From assembly GCA_041263285.1 (NCBI GenBank), contig JBFSVS010000004.1:1-64000 (forward strand): a DNA stretch of 64,000 bases, given 5' to 3'. The translations under genes were made by a program, and so were the position numbers. This stretch comes from Acidiparvus fluvialis (GTDB lineage: Bacteria > Acidobacteriota > Holophagae > Holophagales > Holophagaceae). Of the stretch, positions 1 through 7,426 are shown piece by piece. Each line of letters starts with the position of its first letter. Positions within the stretch are counted from its first letter, which is position 1. Under the pieces are notes generated by a model. It made no database searches, was not told the origin of the DNA, and was given only the letters and a program-made list of their open reading frames with translations.

Positions 1-990
1 ACTCACCTGAACCTCAGCGTACATTTTGGTGAGATGTCGAATGGGGTCATAAAGTGCGTAGATTAAGAGCAGAAGTCCAATAAAATCCCCTCCTGATAAC
101 ACACCTTCTCGAATTCTGACTCCACCATAAATCACCAGAAGGGCCAAGAGAAGCCCCCCCACAATTTCCATCATGGGAGGGGCCAACAACTGGGATCGGA
201 CCATTTTCATATTGATACGGTAAAGTTCTTCACCTTGAGACTTGAAGCGCATACTTTCGTATTGTTCACGCGCAAAAACTTTTACAACTCTCATATTCGA
301 TAAAACTTCTTTTAGGCGAGCTAAAAGTCGATCGGCGGATTTTTGATTTTCCCGACCTCGACTTCGTATCTTGGCGGAGATCAAGCGTATGGGAAAATAG
401 ACTAAGGGGAATAAGAGTAGAACCACTAAGGGCATGTGCCAGTCCACGAGGAAAATCGCTACCAAAGTCGATAGGGCCGTCGCCACTTGTTTAATGAAAT
501 CCGATGTTTGATTGGACGCTAACTGTTGAATGGCGTTGACGTCCCCAAGGACTCGGTTCATCAGTTCACCTACTGGGTGCCGCTGAAAAAAAACAGGATC
601 TTGTATCAAGACTCGGTCAAAAAGCCTTTCTCGGATATCACGGACCGCTCTCAGACCTGATCGGGCAACCCAAAGACTGCCTAAATAAAGAAAGATCGCT
701 CTCAAAACAAAAATAGTCAGAAGCGCTAAAGGTAAAAGCCACAGGGAGAAATCTCCTGGTTCCGAGTGCGGTAGAGGGAGGGACTCTGCAAAGCGCAGGG
801 CGAAAGCCTTTAACGGCTTGACCGGTGAAGCGATATTGTTTAGGCCTAATTGCCGATCAAAAACTAAGGAAAGCAAACCAATGCTTAAAGCCTGCAAACT
901 ACTTCCAAGGGCTAAAACTAGGCCTCCGCCTAGCGTTCCCCATAAATAGGGGCGGAGATGTTTTTGGATAAAACGCTGGAGAGGGCTCAC
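1..990 (-). CDS. MsbA-like ABC exporter, membrane domain (3' end cut by window edge)
   Basis: The minus-strand frame is open from a GTG at 990 to the left window edge (330 codons), so the C-terminal ATPase half lies outside. AGGGAG just before the GTG supports this start. The visible part is a type I exporter transmembrane domain: several hydrophobic helices, the cytoplasmic-loop motif VGELMNRVLGDVNAIQQ, a basic stretch RLLARLKEVLSNMRVVKVF, and the helix running into IYALYDPIRHLTKM. These are typical of MsbA and related flippases, which move lipid A-core or other lipids across the inner membrane. The gene follows rnc by 39 bases on the same strand. The substrate cannot be decided without the rest of the gene; other ABC exporters share this layout. 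Confidence 0.8.
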   Translation of the reverse strand, partial: MSPLQRFIQKHLRPYLWGTLGGGLVLALGSSLQALSIGLLSLVFDRQLGLNNIASPVKPLKAFALRFAESLPLPHSEPGDFSLWLLPLALLTIFVLRAIFLYLGSLWVARSGLRAVRDIRERLFDRVLIQDPVFFQRHPVGELMNRVLGDVNAIQQLASNQTSDFIKQVATALSTLVAIFLVDWHMPLVVLLLFPLVYFPIRLISAKIRSRGRENQKSADRLLARLKEVLSNMRVVKVFAREQYESMRFKSQGEELYRINMKMVRSQLLAPPMMEIVGGLLLALLVIYGGVRIREGVLSGGDFIGLLLLIYALYDPIRHLTKMYAEVQVS

Positions 991-1029
991 GTATTCACTC
1001 CCTTTAAGTTAGGGTATCTACTTCCAAGG

Positions 1030-1722
1030 CTAGGGCCCGATACTTTTCATTTGTTCTAGGAGTAATCGTGCGGCTACGGCCTCCGCTTTTTTTAAGGTAT
1101 TGCCCCTACCTTCACTGCGCCATTCACTTAAGACCACCTGAACTAAAAATGTAGGAGCATGGTCTGGTCCTGTCTTGGAAATCAAATGATATACCGGTGA
1201 GCCAAGATTAAGCTTGGCCGCGCGTTCCTGAAGGGTAGTTTTGGCATCGCTGGCTTCCCAAAGTGCAACCGTAGCATTTTCGACTAGAGACCCAAAGCGT
1301 CGTTGGAGCAAAGACACAATAAGTGAAAAACCCTCGCTATCCTGTCGAGCAGAGTCCAAGTAGATTGCGGCCAAGAGCGCTTCGAGCGCATCGGCCAGAG
1401 AGCGCTCACTCGCTGGCTGATGATCACTTGTATAAAGAGGTAATTCTATATCCGTAGCCCAAGAGGCCAGTGTCTCCGTATTGATCAATAAGGTTCTCAA
1501 CTTCGACATCTCGCCTTCATTGAGATCGGGACGGAGTTGATAAATCAAAAGTGCAGCACCGAAATTGAGAATAGAGTCACCCAGAAACTCTAATTTTTGA
1601 TTATTTAAACCTGAGCCCGATGGGTGTGTGAGGGCTTCTAGGAGGATCCTAGAATCCGAGAACTCGTAGTGAGTGTGTTTTTTGACCAGTTGTACAATCT
1701 GTTTGGGATCATGAGGTTGCAT
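1030..1722 (-). CDS. rnc: Ribonuclease III
   Basis: 230 residues, the usual RNase III length. The enzyme cleaves double-stranded RNA during rRNA and mRNA processing. The N-terminal nuclease domain carries the family signature as KLEFLGDSILNFGAALLI (about residues 43-60), including the acidic metal-binding residues, and a second acidic patch at DALEALLAAIYLD. A double-stranded RNA-binding domain occupies roughly residues 157-226 (from DAKTTLQERAAKL to KKAEAVAARLLLEQM). The ATG at 1722 is followed immediately by domain sequence. The ABC exporter gene lies 39 bases downstream in the same direction, so co-transcription is likely. Confidence 0.95.
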   Translation of the reverse strand: MQPHDPKQIVQLVKKHTHYEFSDSRILLEALTHPSGSGLNNQKLEFLGDSILNFGAALLIYQLRPDLNEGEMSKLRTLLINTETLASWATDIELPLYTSDHQPASERSLADALEALLAAIYLDSARQDSEGFSLIVSLLQRRFGSLVENATVALWEASDAKTTLQERAAKLNLGSPVYHLISKTGPDHAPTFLVQVVLSEWRSEGRGNTLKKAEAVAARLLLEQMKSIGP

Positions 1723-1777
1723 ACTTCTAGTGTGGACTAAAAGCCGCGCTTTTTTTCATCTATTTTGAATTTGAAAA

Positions 1778-1804
1778 CCCTATAAATCCCCTGAATTTAT
1801 AGGG
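1778..1804. repeat. 10-bp perfect inverted repeat
   Basis: CCCTATAAAT (1778-1787) and ATTTATAGGG (1795-1804) are exact reverse complements around a 7-base loop. On the minus strand the hairpin is followed by TTTT, which resembles a weak terminator. No minus-strand gene enters from the right, so a protein-binding site is equally possible. It sits about 55 bases upstream of the rnc start. Confidence 0.55.
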
Positions 1805-1973
1805 TCTTGCTAGGTTTAGCGTTATCAACTTTTTCGAATAAGTTTCTTATAAAAAGGGTGTGAGATATATTTTTACAACAATTCAGAGAGATCAAAAGCT
1901 CAAAACTTACAAAAAAACCAATTGACTCAATGAAAAACCTTAGGTTTGATTAAGTAAAGCGATTATCTCTTCC

Positions 1974-2002
1974 TCGACACACCAAAAAATTTGTACTTTA
2001 TA
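1974..2002 (+). promoter_or_regulatory. Candidate promoter of the TrpC-like/H1 gene
   Basis: TCGACA (1974-1979, five of six matches to TTGACA) is separated by 17 bases from TTTATA (1997-2002). This would give a leader of about 25 bases before the ATG at 2033. The -10 match is poor, so the call is tentative. Confidence 0.3.
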
Positions 2003-2032
2003 GGACCTACTAAAATCCATGAGATCCAATAA

Positions 2033-3124
2033 ATGTTAAAACGCGTTGCGATTTTTAAAGCTCTTGATATTGAAATCAAGAAGCAACGTGGTTCAGTTGC
2101 CGCTAAAGGAAATTACCGAGGTCATCATTCTTTGAAAGAAGAATTGAGTCAAGGAACCATCACGATCATTGCTGAAGTTGCAGGGGGGAGTCCGGGACTC
2201 GGGAAGACGCGCTCAAACTTTAAAGCTTCAACGCATGCAAAAAGCTTGATAGAAAATGGTGCAAAAGCCCTCTCGATTGCCACCGACAAGTTCCTTTACT
2301 TCGGTGACGATAAAGGCCTTTCGGAAACTCGCTCTCAGGTCAAAGTTCCTTTGTTGCGTCGGGAATTTATTTTTGAGGAATATCAAGTCGAAGAAAGTAA
2401 AATTCTTGGGGCCGATGCCATTTTCTTAATGCCGGCTCTGTTATCTCAATCTAAATTAGTAGATTTGCATAAGTTAGCCGTTGCTAAAGGCCTAGACGTA
2501 GTATTCGAAATCACGAATGATGAAGAGATCAAACGATCCATTGAAGTGGGCGCTCAGATCTTTTGCATTGTAGGACGTAATTTAGAAAACTGGAATCCCA
2601 CCTACGATAAGTCCATCGCTCTTATTAAAAAGATTCCTAAAGATTCCCTCATTATGTTTGAAGCCGGCATTAATCGTTTGGTTCAAGTGAAGCATCTTCA
2701 TGCCCTCGGAGTTCATGGCGTCATTATTGGAGACGCTCTCTTGGACGACTTTTATCCCGGTAAGCGCTTAGCCTCATTACTGAAGGGCGAAGAGCCCCCC
2801 GTTAAAAAAATTCCCAAGGTCAAAGTAGCCCCAACCCCTGTGGTTGTCCCTCCACCTAGCAAGGCGCCCTTGGCCGCTCCTAAAGCAACAACAAAAGTTG
2901 GAAAAAAGATTACCAAAGAAAAAAATTCTTCCCCGCGGAAAGATACCGGGTCCAGAAAGCCTGGAACACCGGCTCACCGCACCCCTTCCACAACAGCCCG
3001 CAAGGGCAAAAAGGAGCCAATCATGGCCAAGAAAAAAGCGGCTAAAAAAGCTACTAAAAAAGTAGCTAAAAAAGCCACCAAGAAAAAAGCGGCTAAAAAA
3101 GCCACCAAAAAGAAAAAGCGTTAA
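2033..3124 (+). CDS. TrpC-like (indole-3-glycerol-phosphate synthase fold) protein fused to histone H1-like Lys/Ala tail
   Basis: 363 residues in two parts. Residues 1 to about 250 follow the TrpC (beta/alpha)8 barrel closely: ALSIATDKFLYFG, VPLLRREFIFEEYQVEE, GADAIFLMPALL, VGRNLENW and FEAGINRLVQVKHL line up with the strand-helix motifs of indole-3-glycerol-phosphate synthase. The active site looks altered. The catalytic Lys of the EVK motif is Ala (EVAGGSP), the RKDF Lys is Arg (RREF), the Asn before RNL is Val, and SESGI has become FEAGI. After a Pro-rich linker (about 252-280) the chain ends in a strongly basic tail of AAKKATKK-type repeats, like bacterial H1-like proteins (Hc1/Hc2, BpH1). 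No other trp gene is adjacent. A DNA-associated or structural role is my inference; the fold assignment is firm. Two terminators follow the stop. Confidence 0.8.
   Translation: MLKRVAIFKALDIEIKKQRGSVAAKGNYRGHHSLKEELSQGTITIIAEVAGGSPGLGKTRSNFKASTHAKSLIENGAKALSIATDKFLYFGDDKGLSETRSQVKVPLLRREFIFEEYQVEESKILGADAIFLMPALLSQSKLVDLHKLAVAKGLDVVFEITNDEEIKRSIEVGAQIFCIVGRNLENWNPTYDKSIALIKKIPKDSLIMFEAGINRLVQVKHLHALGVHGVIIGDALLDDFYPGKRLASLLKGEEPPVKKIPKVKVAPTPVVVPPPSKAPLAAPKATTKVGKKITKEKNSSPRKDTGSRKPGTPAHRTPSTTARKGKKEPIMAKKKAAKKATKKVAKKATKKKAAKKATKKKKR
3023..3121 (+). repeat. Short Lys/Ala-coding tandem repeats
   Basis: The tail-coding DNA consists of repeated units such as AAAAAAGCGGCTAAAAAAGC, at 3032 and again near 3083, with slightly diverged copies between them. 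Such units can expand or contract by slippage. Confidence 0.6.
3023..3124 (+). CDS. Nested in-frame 33-residue histone H1-like peptide (alternative start)
   Basis: Inside the tail of the TrpC-like gene an ATG at 3023 lies in the same frame, six bases after a near-consensus Shine-Dalgarno AAGGAG (3011-3016). Translation from it gives a 33-residue peptide of only Met, Ala, Lys, Thr, Val and Arg, built of AAKKATKK/VAKKATKK units and ending KKKKR. Free Lys/Ala peptides of this type condense DNA in other bacteria. The AAGGAG could arise by chance from Lys-Glu codons (it encodes part of KKEP), so use of this start is inferred from spacing and match only. Confidence 0.5.
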   Translation: MAKKKAAKKATKKVAKKATKKKAAKKATKKKKR

Positions 3125-3130
3125 TTCGCA

Positions 3131-3154
3131 GCCCTGAAAAGGGCTTTTCTTTTT
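3131..3154 (+). terminator. Rho-independent terminator 1
   Basis: GCCC (3131-3134), loop TGAAAA, GGGC (3141-3144), then a T-rich tail to 3154. It lies six bases after the TrpC-like/H1 stop codon. The stem is short but the position and tail are right. Confidence 0.65.
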
Positions 3155-3160
3155 AAGAAG

Positions 3161-3187
3161 ACCCCCGGAAACGGGGGTTTTCCTTTC
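3161..3187 (+). terminator. Rho-independent terminator 2
   Basis: CCCCCG (3162-3167), loop GAAA, CGGGGG (3172-3177), then TTTTCCTTT. This is a stronger GC-only stem with a GNRA-type loop. It works in tandem with the preceding terminator and insulates eno. Confidence 0.8.
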
Positions 3188-3219
3188 TAAAGACCAAAAT
3201 CCAACCTAAAGTTGATTAA

Positions 3220-4500
3220 ATGACCCTTATTGAAAACATTCAAGCCCTCGAAGTTCTTGATAGCCGGGGAAACCCCACACTTCAAGTCACGGTGTACCTA
3301 TCGGACGGACATTCAGGGAGCGCAATTGTTCCCTCAGGCGCTTCTACTGGATCGAAAGAAGCGTTGGAGCGTCGTGATCAAGACCCCAAGCGCTATAACG
3401 GCAAAGGAGTTTTGGAAGCAGTTCGTGCAGTGGAAACTATCCTCGCCCCTCATCTAAAACACCAAAATCCCTTTGATCAGAAAACCATCGATGAGCGAAT
3501 GATCGATCTGGATGGAACTCCTAATAAATCTCGTTTGGGAGCTAATGCTATTTTGGGCGTTTCGATGGCGACATCGGCCGCCGCCGCTCACGCTTCAAAC
3601 ATTCCCCTTTATCGTCAATTGAGGTCGTGCGAGTCGCTTTATTTACCCGTTCCCATGATGAACATTCTAAATGGCGGGGCTCATGCAGATACGAATGTTG
3701 ATATTCAAGAATTTATGGTCATTCCTGTCGCCGCACCTAACTTTCATGAGGCGGTTCGCTGGGGTGCAGAGATCTACCATAACTTAAAAAAGGTTCTCAA
3801 AAAAAAGAAGCTTGCTACCGGCGTCGGAGACGAAGGAGGTTTTGCCCCCCGCCTAGAGAGTAATGAAGCAGCTTTGCACTGTATCGCGGAAGCCATTAAC
3901 CATTCAGGACTTCGGCTTGGCCAAGACGTTTATCTCGCCCTCGACTGTGCTGCCTCAGAGTTTTATCGGGATGGTCATTATCACCTAGATCAACAATCAT
4001 GGACTTCCGAAGCTCTACTGCGTTACTACGAATCACTTATTCGACAATTTCCTATCATCAGTATTGAAGACGGGATGGCAGAAGATGATCATATGGGGTG
4101 GCAACAACTGACCGCCGCCCTCGGCGATAAAATTCAACTTGTCGGTGATGATGTATTTGTGACGAATCCGGCTATTTTGAAAGAAGGCATCTCAGCGCAT
4201 ATCGCCAACGCACTGTTAGTAAAACTCAATCAAATTGGTACCGTGACGGAAACCTTTCATGCCATTGATGTGGCTCACCAGGCAGGTTATCGGTGTATTA
4301 TCAGCCACCGAAGCGGGGAAAGTGAAGATACGTTCATTGCCGATCTATCCCTCGCTTCATCGGCAAAACAAATCAAGACTGGAGCCCCCGCAAGGACGGA
4401 TCGTGTGGCTAAATATAATCGACTGATGCAGATAGAACGAGAGCTGGGCTCTCAGGCTCGATATGCAGGTAAAGAAGCCTTCAGCTTTGAGGTAAGGTAG
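3220..4500 (+). CDS. eno: Enolase
   Basis: 426 residues, full length. Converts 2-phosphoglycerate to phosphoenolpyruvate in glycolysis and also takes part in the RNA degradosome of some bacteria. Family landmarks are in order: GNPTLQVTVYLSDG near the N terminus, SGASTGSKEALE (catalytic loop), NGGAHADTNVDIQEFM, the acidic Mg ligands in LALDCAASEF, SIEDGMAEDD and LVGDDVFVTNP, the signature LLVKLNQIGTVTET with the catalytic Lys, and SHRSGESEDTFIADL. No strong Shine-Dalgarno precedes the ATG. The gene leads eno-ftsB, a pairing common in Gram-negative genomes, with four bases between the two frames. Confidence 0.97.
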   Translation: MTLIENIQALEVLDSRGNPTLQVTVYLSDGHSGSAIVPSGASTGSKEALERRDQDPKRYNGKGVLEAVRAVETILAPHLKHQNPFDQKTIDERMIDLDGTPNKSRLGANAILGVSMATSAAAAHASNIPLYRQLRSCESLYLPVPMMNILNGGAHADTNVDIQEFMVIPVAAPNFHEAVRWGAEIYHNLKKVLKKKKLATGVGDEGGFAPRLESNEAALHCIAEAINHSGLRLGQDVYLALDCAASEFYRDGHYHLDQQSWTSEALLRYYESLIRQFPIISIEDGMAEDDHMGWQQLTAALGDKIQLVGDDVFVTNPAILKEGISAHIANALLVKLNQIGTVTETFHAIDVAHQAGYRCIISHRSGESEDTFIADLSLASSAKQIKTGAPARTDRVAKYNRLMQIERELGSQARYAGKEAFSFEVR

Positions 4501-4504
4501 ATTT

Positions 4505-4801
4505 ATGGACATTATTAATCGCAAGGGCAGCATCAAGTGGGCATGGATCATCTCGCTTGCGGTTACTTTAGTGGTGGTTTTGTGGCGACCTGAGTTACGC
4601 AATTTACTACGAAGTCAAAAGCAACTCAATCAGTATGAACAACGCCTAGAAAAACTTCGAAGTGAAAATGCTCTTCTAAAATCATCGTTAGATCAGATCA
4701 AAGGGAAAAATGAATTGATCTATGAAATCATGGCTCGCCAACGTGGAATGCAGATGGCCAATGAGCGTGTATACGTCTTTCAAGAACCTCAGCAGAAATA
4801 A
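4505..4801 (+). CDS. ftsB: Septum formation initiator, FtsB/DivIC family
   Basis: 98 residues: a short basic N terminus, one membrane segment (about 11-27, WAWIISLAVTLVVVLW), then a coiled coil (about 34-68, with LNQYEQRLEKLRSENALLK), and a short C-terminal part. This is the architecture of FtsB/DivIC, which joins FtsL and FtsQ in the divisome. Its position directly after eno is the classical ftsB context. The assignment rests on topology and neighbourhood, because the family has little sequence conservation. The Shine-Dalgarno GAGGTAAGG lies inside the end of eno. Confidence 0.8.
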   Translation: MDIINRKGSIKWAWIISLAVTLVVVLWRPELRNLLRSQKQLNQYEQRLEKLRSENALLKSSLDQIKGKNELIYEIMARQRGMQMANERVYVFQEPQQK

Positions 4802-4820
4802 AACGCAAGAGTAATTTACT

Positions 4821-5600
4821 ATGAAACTTCACGTGGCATCCGGAAGTGGTAATCGATTCGCCTATGCTTTTGCCGAAGAAGGTGTTCTTCAAAAGGATGG
4901 ACCTCGTTGGGCACAGGCACTAAGAGATCATCCCGCTCATGTGGATGGCTTCTTTCTTCTTAACGCCTACCACCCGGGTCAGCCTTGGGTCATGACCCAT
5001 TGGGATACGGATGGAACGGAGACTTTTTGTTCAAACGGAACGCGCGCTTCGCTCGCTCTGCTTGAGAATATTGCCTTAGAAAAAGTTTCTTGCTATTCCA
5101 ACCAAGAATCTGTTTTTTTGAAAAAAACAACCGAGGGCGTTGCACTCCATTTTCCAGAAGATGATCGTATGGGTTTATTTCATGTACCCCTCGATCTTCC
5201 AAATCCACATCGGTTTGGATTTATAGGTAATCCACAATTAGTAGTTTTGATAGATTCGATTCTATCCGTCGATTTGCCTAGCTGGGCCCCCCCTCTTCGC
5301 CACCATGAAATCTTTCCCGAGGGAACCAACGTCAATATTATTGAGATGATACGTCCCGGAGAAGCTCGAATTCGTTCTTATGAAAGAGGGGTTGAAAGAG
5401 AAACGGCCTGCTGTGGTACGGGATGCGCCGTTGCGGGGGCATGGCTTTCAGAAATGACAATGTGTACTTCATGGAAACTTTATACCGCTCAAGACCCCGT
5501 CTATATCACCCTGTCTTCTATTGAGAACGGCCGTTGGACTAATTTATGGTTGTCGGGACCTATTCGAATTGAAGAGCCCATTGATTTGGAGCTTTCCTAA
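4821..5600 (+). CDS. dapF: Diaminopimelate epimerase
   Basis: 259 residues. Interconverts LL- and meso-diaminopimelate for lysine and peptidoglycan synthesis. The SGSGNRFAYAF start matches the family's GxGNDF motif. The two catalytic cysteines are present: one in FCSNGTRASL (canonical CGNGxR) and one in ETACCGTGCAVAGA, preceded by RSYERGVE. The first motif departs slightly from CGNGARC. The gene follows ftsB by 19 bases. It tells us the wall is of the DAP type. Confidence 0.92.
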   Translation: MKLHVASGSGNRFAYAFAEEGVLQKDGPRWAQALRDHPAHVDGFFLLNAYHPGQPWVMTHWDTDGTETFCSNGTRASLALLENIALEKVSCYSNQESVFLKKTTEGVALHFPEDDRMGLFHVPLDLPNPHRFGFIGNPQLVVLIDSILSVDLPSWAPPLRHHEIFPEGTNVNIIEMIRPGEARIRSYERGVERETACCGTGCAVAGAWLSEMTMCTSWKLYTAQDPVYITLSSIENGRWTNLWLSGPIRIEEPIDLELS

Positions 5601-5664
5601 GACAAGTTGCCCAAAAGGTCTATTAAATCAGCACTTAAACTTGTGCAACCACAGAAGGCAATTC

Positions 5665-5695
5665 GTGGAACAAGGTAAAATATAATTTGTTCCAC
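5665..5695 (+). promoter_or_regulatory. parAB promoter core within a 9-bp inverted repeat
   Basis: GTGGAACAA (5665-5673) and TTGTTCCAC (5687-5695) are exact reverse complements 13 bases apart. A consensus -10 box TATAAT (5681-5686) lies between them, directly before the right arm. A transcript would begin near 5693 and reach the parA GTG at 5729. No good -35 is visible. The layout suggests an operator over the parAB promoter. It is not the standard parS palindrome. Confidence 0.6.
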
Positions 5696-5728
5696 AGCCT
5701 AGAGCAATCAGAAAGGGTTCTCAGCAAC

Positions 5729-6517
5729 GTGACCGCAAGAATTGTTGTTATTGCAAATCAAAAAGGGGGCGTGGGCAAAACCACCACTTCCATCAATTTT
5801 GCTGCATCGCTCGCTATCCTCGAGCACATGGTTTTATTGGTTGATCTCGATCCCCAAGGGCACTCCACCACAGGTCTTGGTTTTGAGAAGCCCAATGATC
5901 AAGCAGGCGCTTACGCTTTATTAACGGGAACCCCCGCCGAGGCTCTAGTTCTGAATACCGAGATTGCCACGCTACAAATAATTCCTGCAGGTAAAGATCT
6001 TGCTCGCCTAGAGTTTAGTGATTTGACGGATGAGTCTCAACTCTACAATTTAAAAAATGCCTTGAATCAAATTAAAGAAAACTATGATTACATCGTCATC
6101 GACTCCCCTCCAGCCCTGGGGACCATGACCTTGAATGCTTTTACCGCTGCCGATGAGCTTATTGTTCCCATGCCTTGTGAATTTTTGGCGATGGACGGAC
6201 TTGTAGAATTAGTCGATACGCTCAATGCGGTCCAAAAACAATCGAATCCGAGCCTCCAACTCGGCGGCATCCTGCTCACGATGGCCGAAGAGCGAACGAA
6301 CCTTGGCTCCGCCGTGGCAAACGAGGTTCGAAAAAGCTTCCCCGGCAAAGTCTTTAAGACATCCATTCCTAGAAATATTCGTCTTGCAGAAGCCCCTAGC
6401 CACGGAAAACCTATTGCATTTTACGATTTGAAATCGAAAGGGGCACAAGCTTACATCTACTTCACTAAAGAATGGCTACGTCGTAAAAAAAATGAATTTA
6501 CAAAGGATACGATATGA
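5729..6517 (+). CDS. parA: Chromosome partitioning ATPase ParA/Soj
   Basis: 262 residues from a GTG at 5729. I chose this start because MTARIVVIANQKGGVGKTT begins like ParA/Soj proteins and AGAAAGGG lies upstream. The upstream in-frame TTG at 5687 would sit at or before the likely transcription start. The deviant Walker A motif KGGVGKTTT, Walker A' LVDLDPQGHSTTG and Walker B YIVIDSPPALG are all present. ParA forms ATP-dependent dimers on the nucleoid and moves ParB-parS complexes. Its stop overlaps parB by four bases (ATGA). Confidence 0.93.
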   Translation: MTARIVVIANQKGGVGKTTTSINFAASLAILEHMVLLVDLDPQGHSTTGLGFEKPNDQAGAYALLTGTPAEALVLNTEIATLQIIPAGKDLARLEFSDLTDESQLYNLKNALNQIKENYDYIVIDSPPALGTMTLNAFTAADELIVPMPCEFLAMDGLVELVDTLNAVQKQSNPSLQLGGILLTMAEERTNLGSAVANEVRKSFPGKVFKTSIPRNIRLAEAPSHGKPIAFYDLKSKGAQAYIYFTKEWLRRKKNEFTKDTI

Positions 6518-7383
6518 ACGTCTCTAAACGGCCTGCCTTAGGTAAGGGTCTCAAGGCACTTATGCAACAACGCACCTCTGTGGGCGATGCTAATTCGCAA
6601 GAAGTTCTCATTGATCTTTTAGTGCCCAATCGCGCTCAACCCCGCATTACCTTCAATGACGTGGCTTTGGATGAGCTCTCTGCGAGTATCAAAACCCACG
6701 GTATTATTCAACCGATCGTGACGCGCAAGGTCGGTGAGCGATTTGAAATCATTGCGGGTGAACGTCGTTGGCGTGCAGCTAAAAAGGCAGGTCTTGTTCA
6801 TGTCCCCATTGTAGTTCGAGAAGTTCCTGACAACGAACTACTTGAATACGCGCTCGTTGAAAATATCCAAAGAGAAGAGCTGAATCCCATTGAAGAAGGA
6901 AGAGCCTATTGGAATCTGGGGAATCTATTGAAATATACGCAAGAACAAGTGGCGGATCGTGTTGGTAAATCGAGACCCCAAGTGGCGAATACGCTTCGAC
7001 TTTTAAAATTACCGAGTGCTGTTCAGACAATGATTTCAGAGCGACAACTGTCGATCGGCCACGCAAAAGTTTTATTAAGCTTAGAAAGCCCTCGACTTCA
7101 GGAACAGGTGGCTCGGGAGGTCCTCGAGCGTCGCCTGAGTGTCCGCGCCCTTGAAGTACGAGTGAACCAACTCCAAACCCTCAAAACTCTCAAGAAAAAG
7201 AAACTGAATCCCAACATGGTTTTTCTAAAGGATGCTGCGGAAAAACTCACACAAGTGTGGTCAACCCGTGTTGAGATTAAGGGGCAGGGGAAAAAAGGCA
7301 TCCTTATGTTTCACTTCAGCGACGCCGAACAACTTGATCGTCTTTTCGAGGGGCTTAAAGTTGGCCCTTTTAAAAAAACCTAA
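6514..7383 (+). CDS. parB: Chromosome partitioning protein ParB/Spo0J
   Basis: 289 residues. N-terminal CTP-binding domain with NRAQPR (usually NPxQPR), IIAGERRWRAAKKAG and ENIQREELNPIEEG. Next comes the parS-binding helix-turn-helix (about 135-165, TQEQVADRVGKSRPQVANTL), then a C-terminal dimerisation part. ParB loads on parS, spreads as a CTP clamp and is moved by ParA. The start overlaps parA by four bases, so the two are translationally coupled. The Pro-to-Arg change in the first motif is minor. I found no consensus parS site in the window. Confidence 0.93.
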   Translation: MNVSKRPALGKGLKALMQQRTSVGDANSQEVLIDLLVPNRAQPRITFNDVALDELSASIKTHGIIQPIVTRKVGERFEIIAGERRWRAAKKAGLVHVPIVVREVPDNELLEYALVENIQREELNPIEEGRAYWNLGNLLKYTQEQVADRVGKSRPQVANTLRLLKLPSAVQTMISERQLSIGHAKVLLSLESPRLQEQVAREVLERRLSVRALEVRVNQLQTLKTLKKKKLNPNMVFLKDAAEKLTQVWSTRVEIKGQGKKGILMFHFSDAEQLDRLFEGLKVGPFKKT

Positions 7384-7426
7384 TGTCTTGATAATGATTG
7401 CTCAATCCTAATAGACCTATATCTCA

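Larger units (their letters stand above)
1723..2032. other. Divergent intergenic region, 310 bases
   Basis: AT-rich spacer between the divergently transcribed rnc and the TrpC-like/H1 gene. It holds a perfect 10-base inverted repeat (1778-1804) and one plausible promoter for the rightward gene (1974-2002). I see no further coding frame, RNA gene or conserved leader in it. Confidence 0.7.

Noticed and set aside
2777..2977. Antisense and shifted-frame ORFs across the Lys/Ala tail of the fusion gene
   Set aside because: Compositional shadows of A-rich Lys codons without Shine-Dalgarno or homology.
3023..3121. Tail repeats as a CRISPR or tandem satellite
   Set aside because: They are in-frame Lys/Ala codons with no spacers.
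5687..5728. Upstream TTG start for parA adding 14 residues
   Set aside because: It would begin at the -10 box, before the likely transcription start; GTG 5729 matches the family N terminus.
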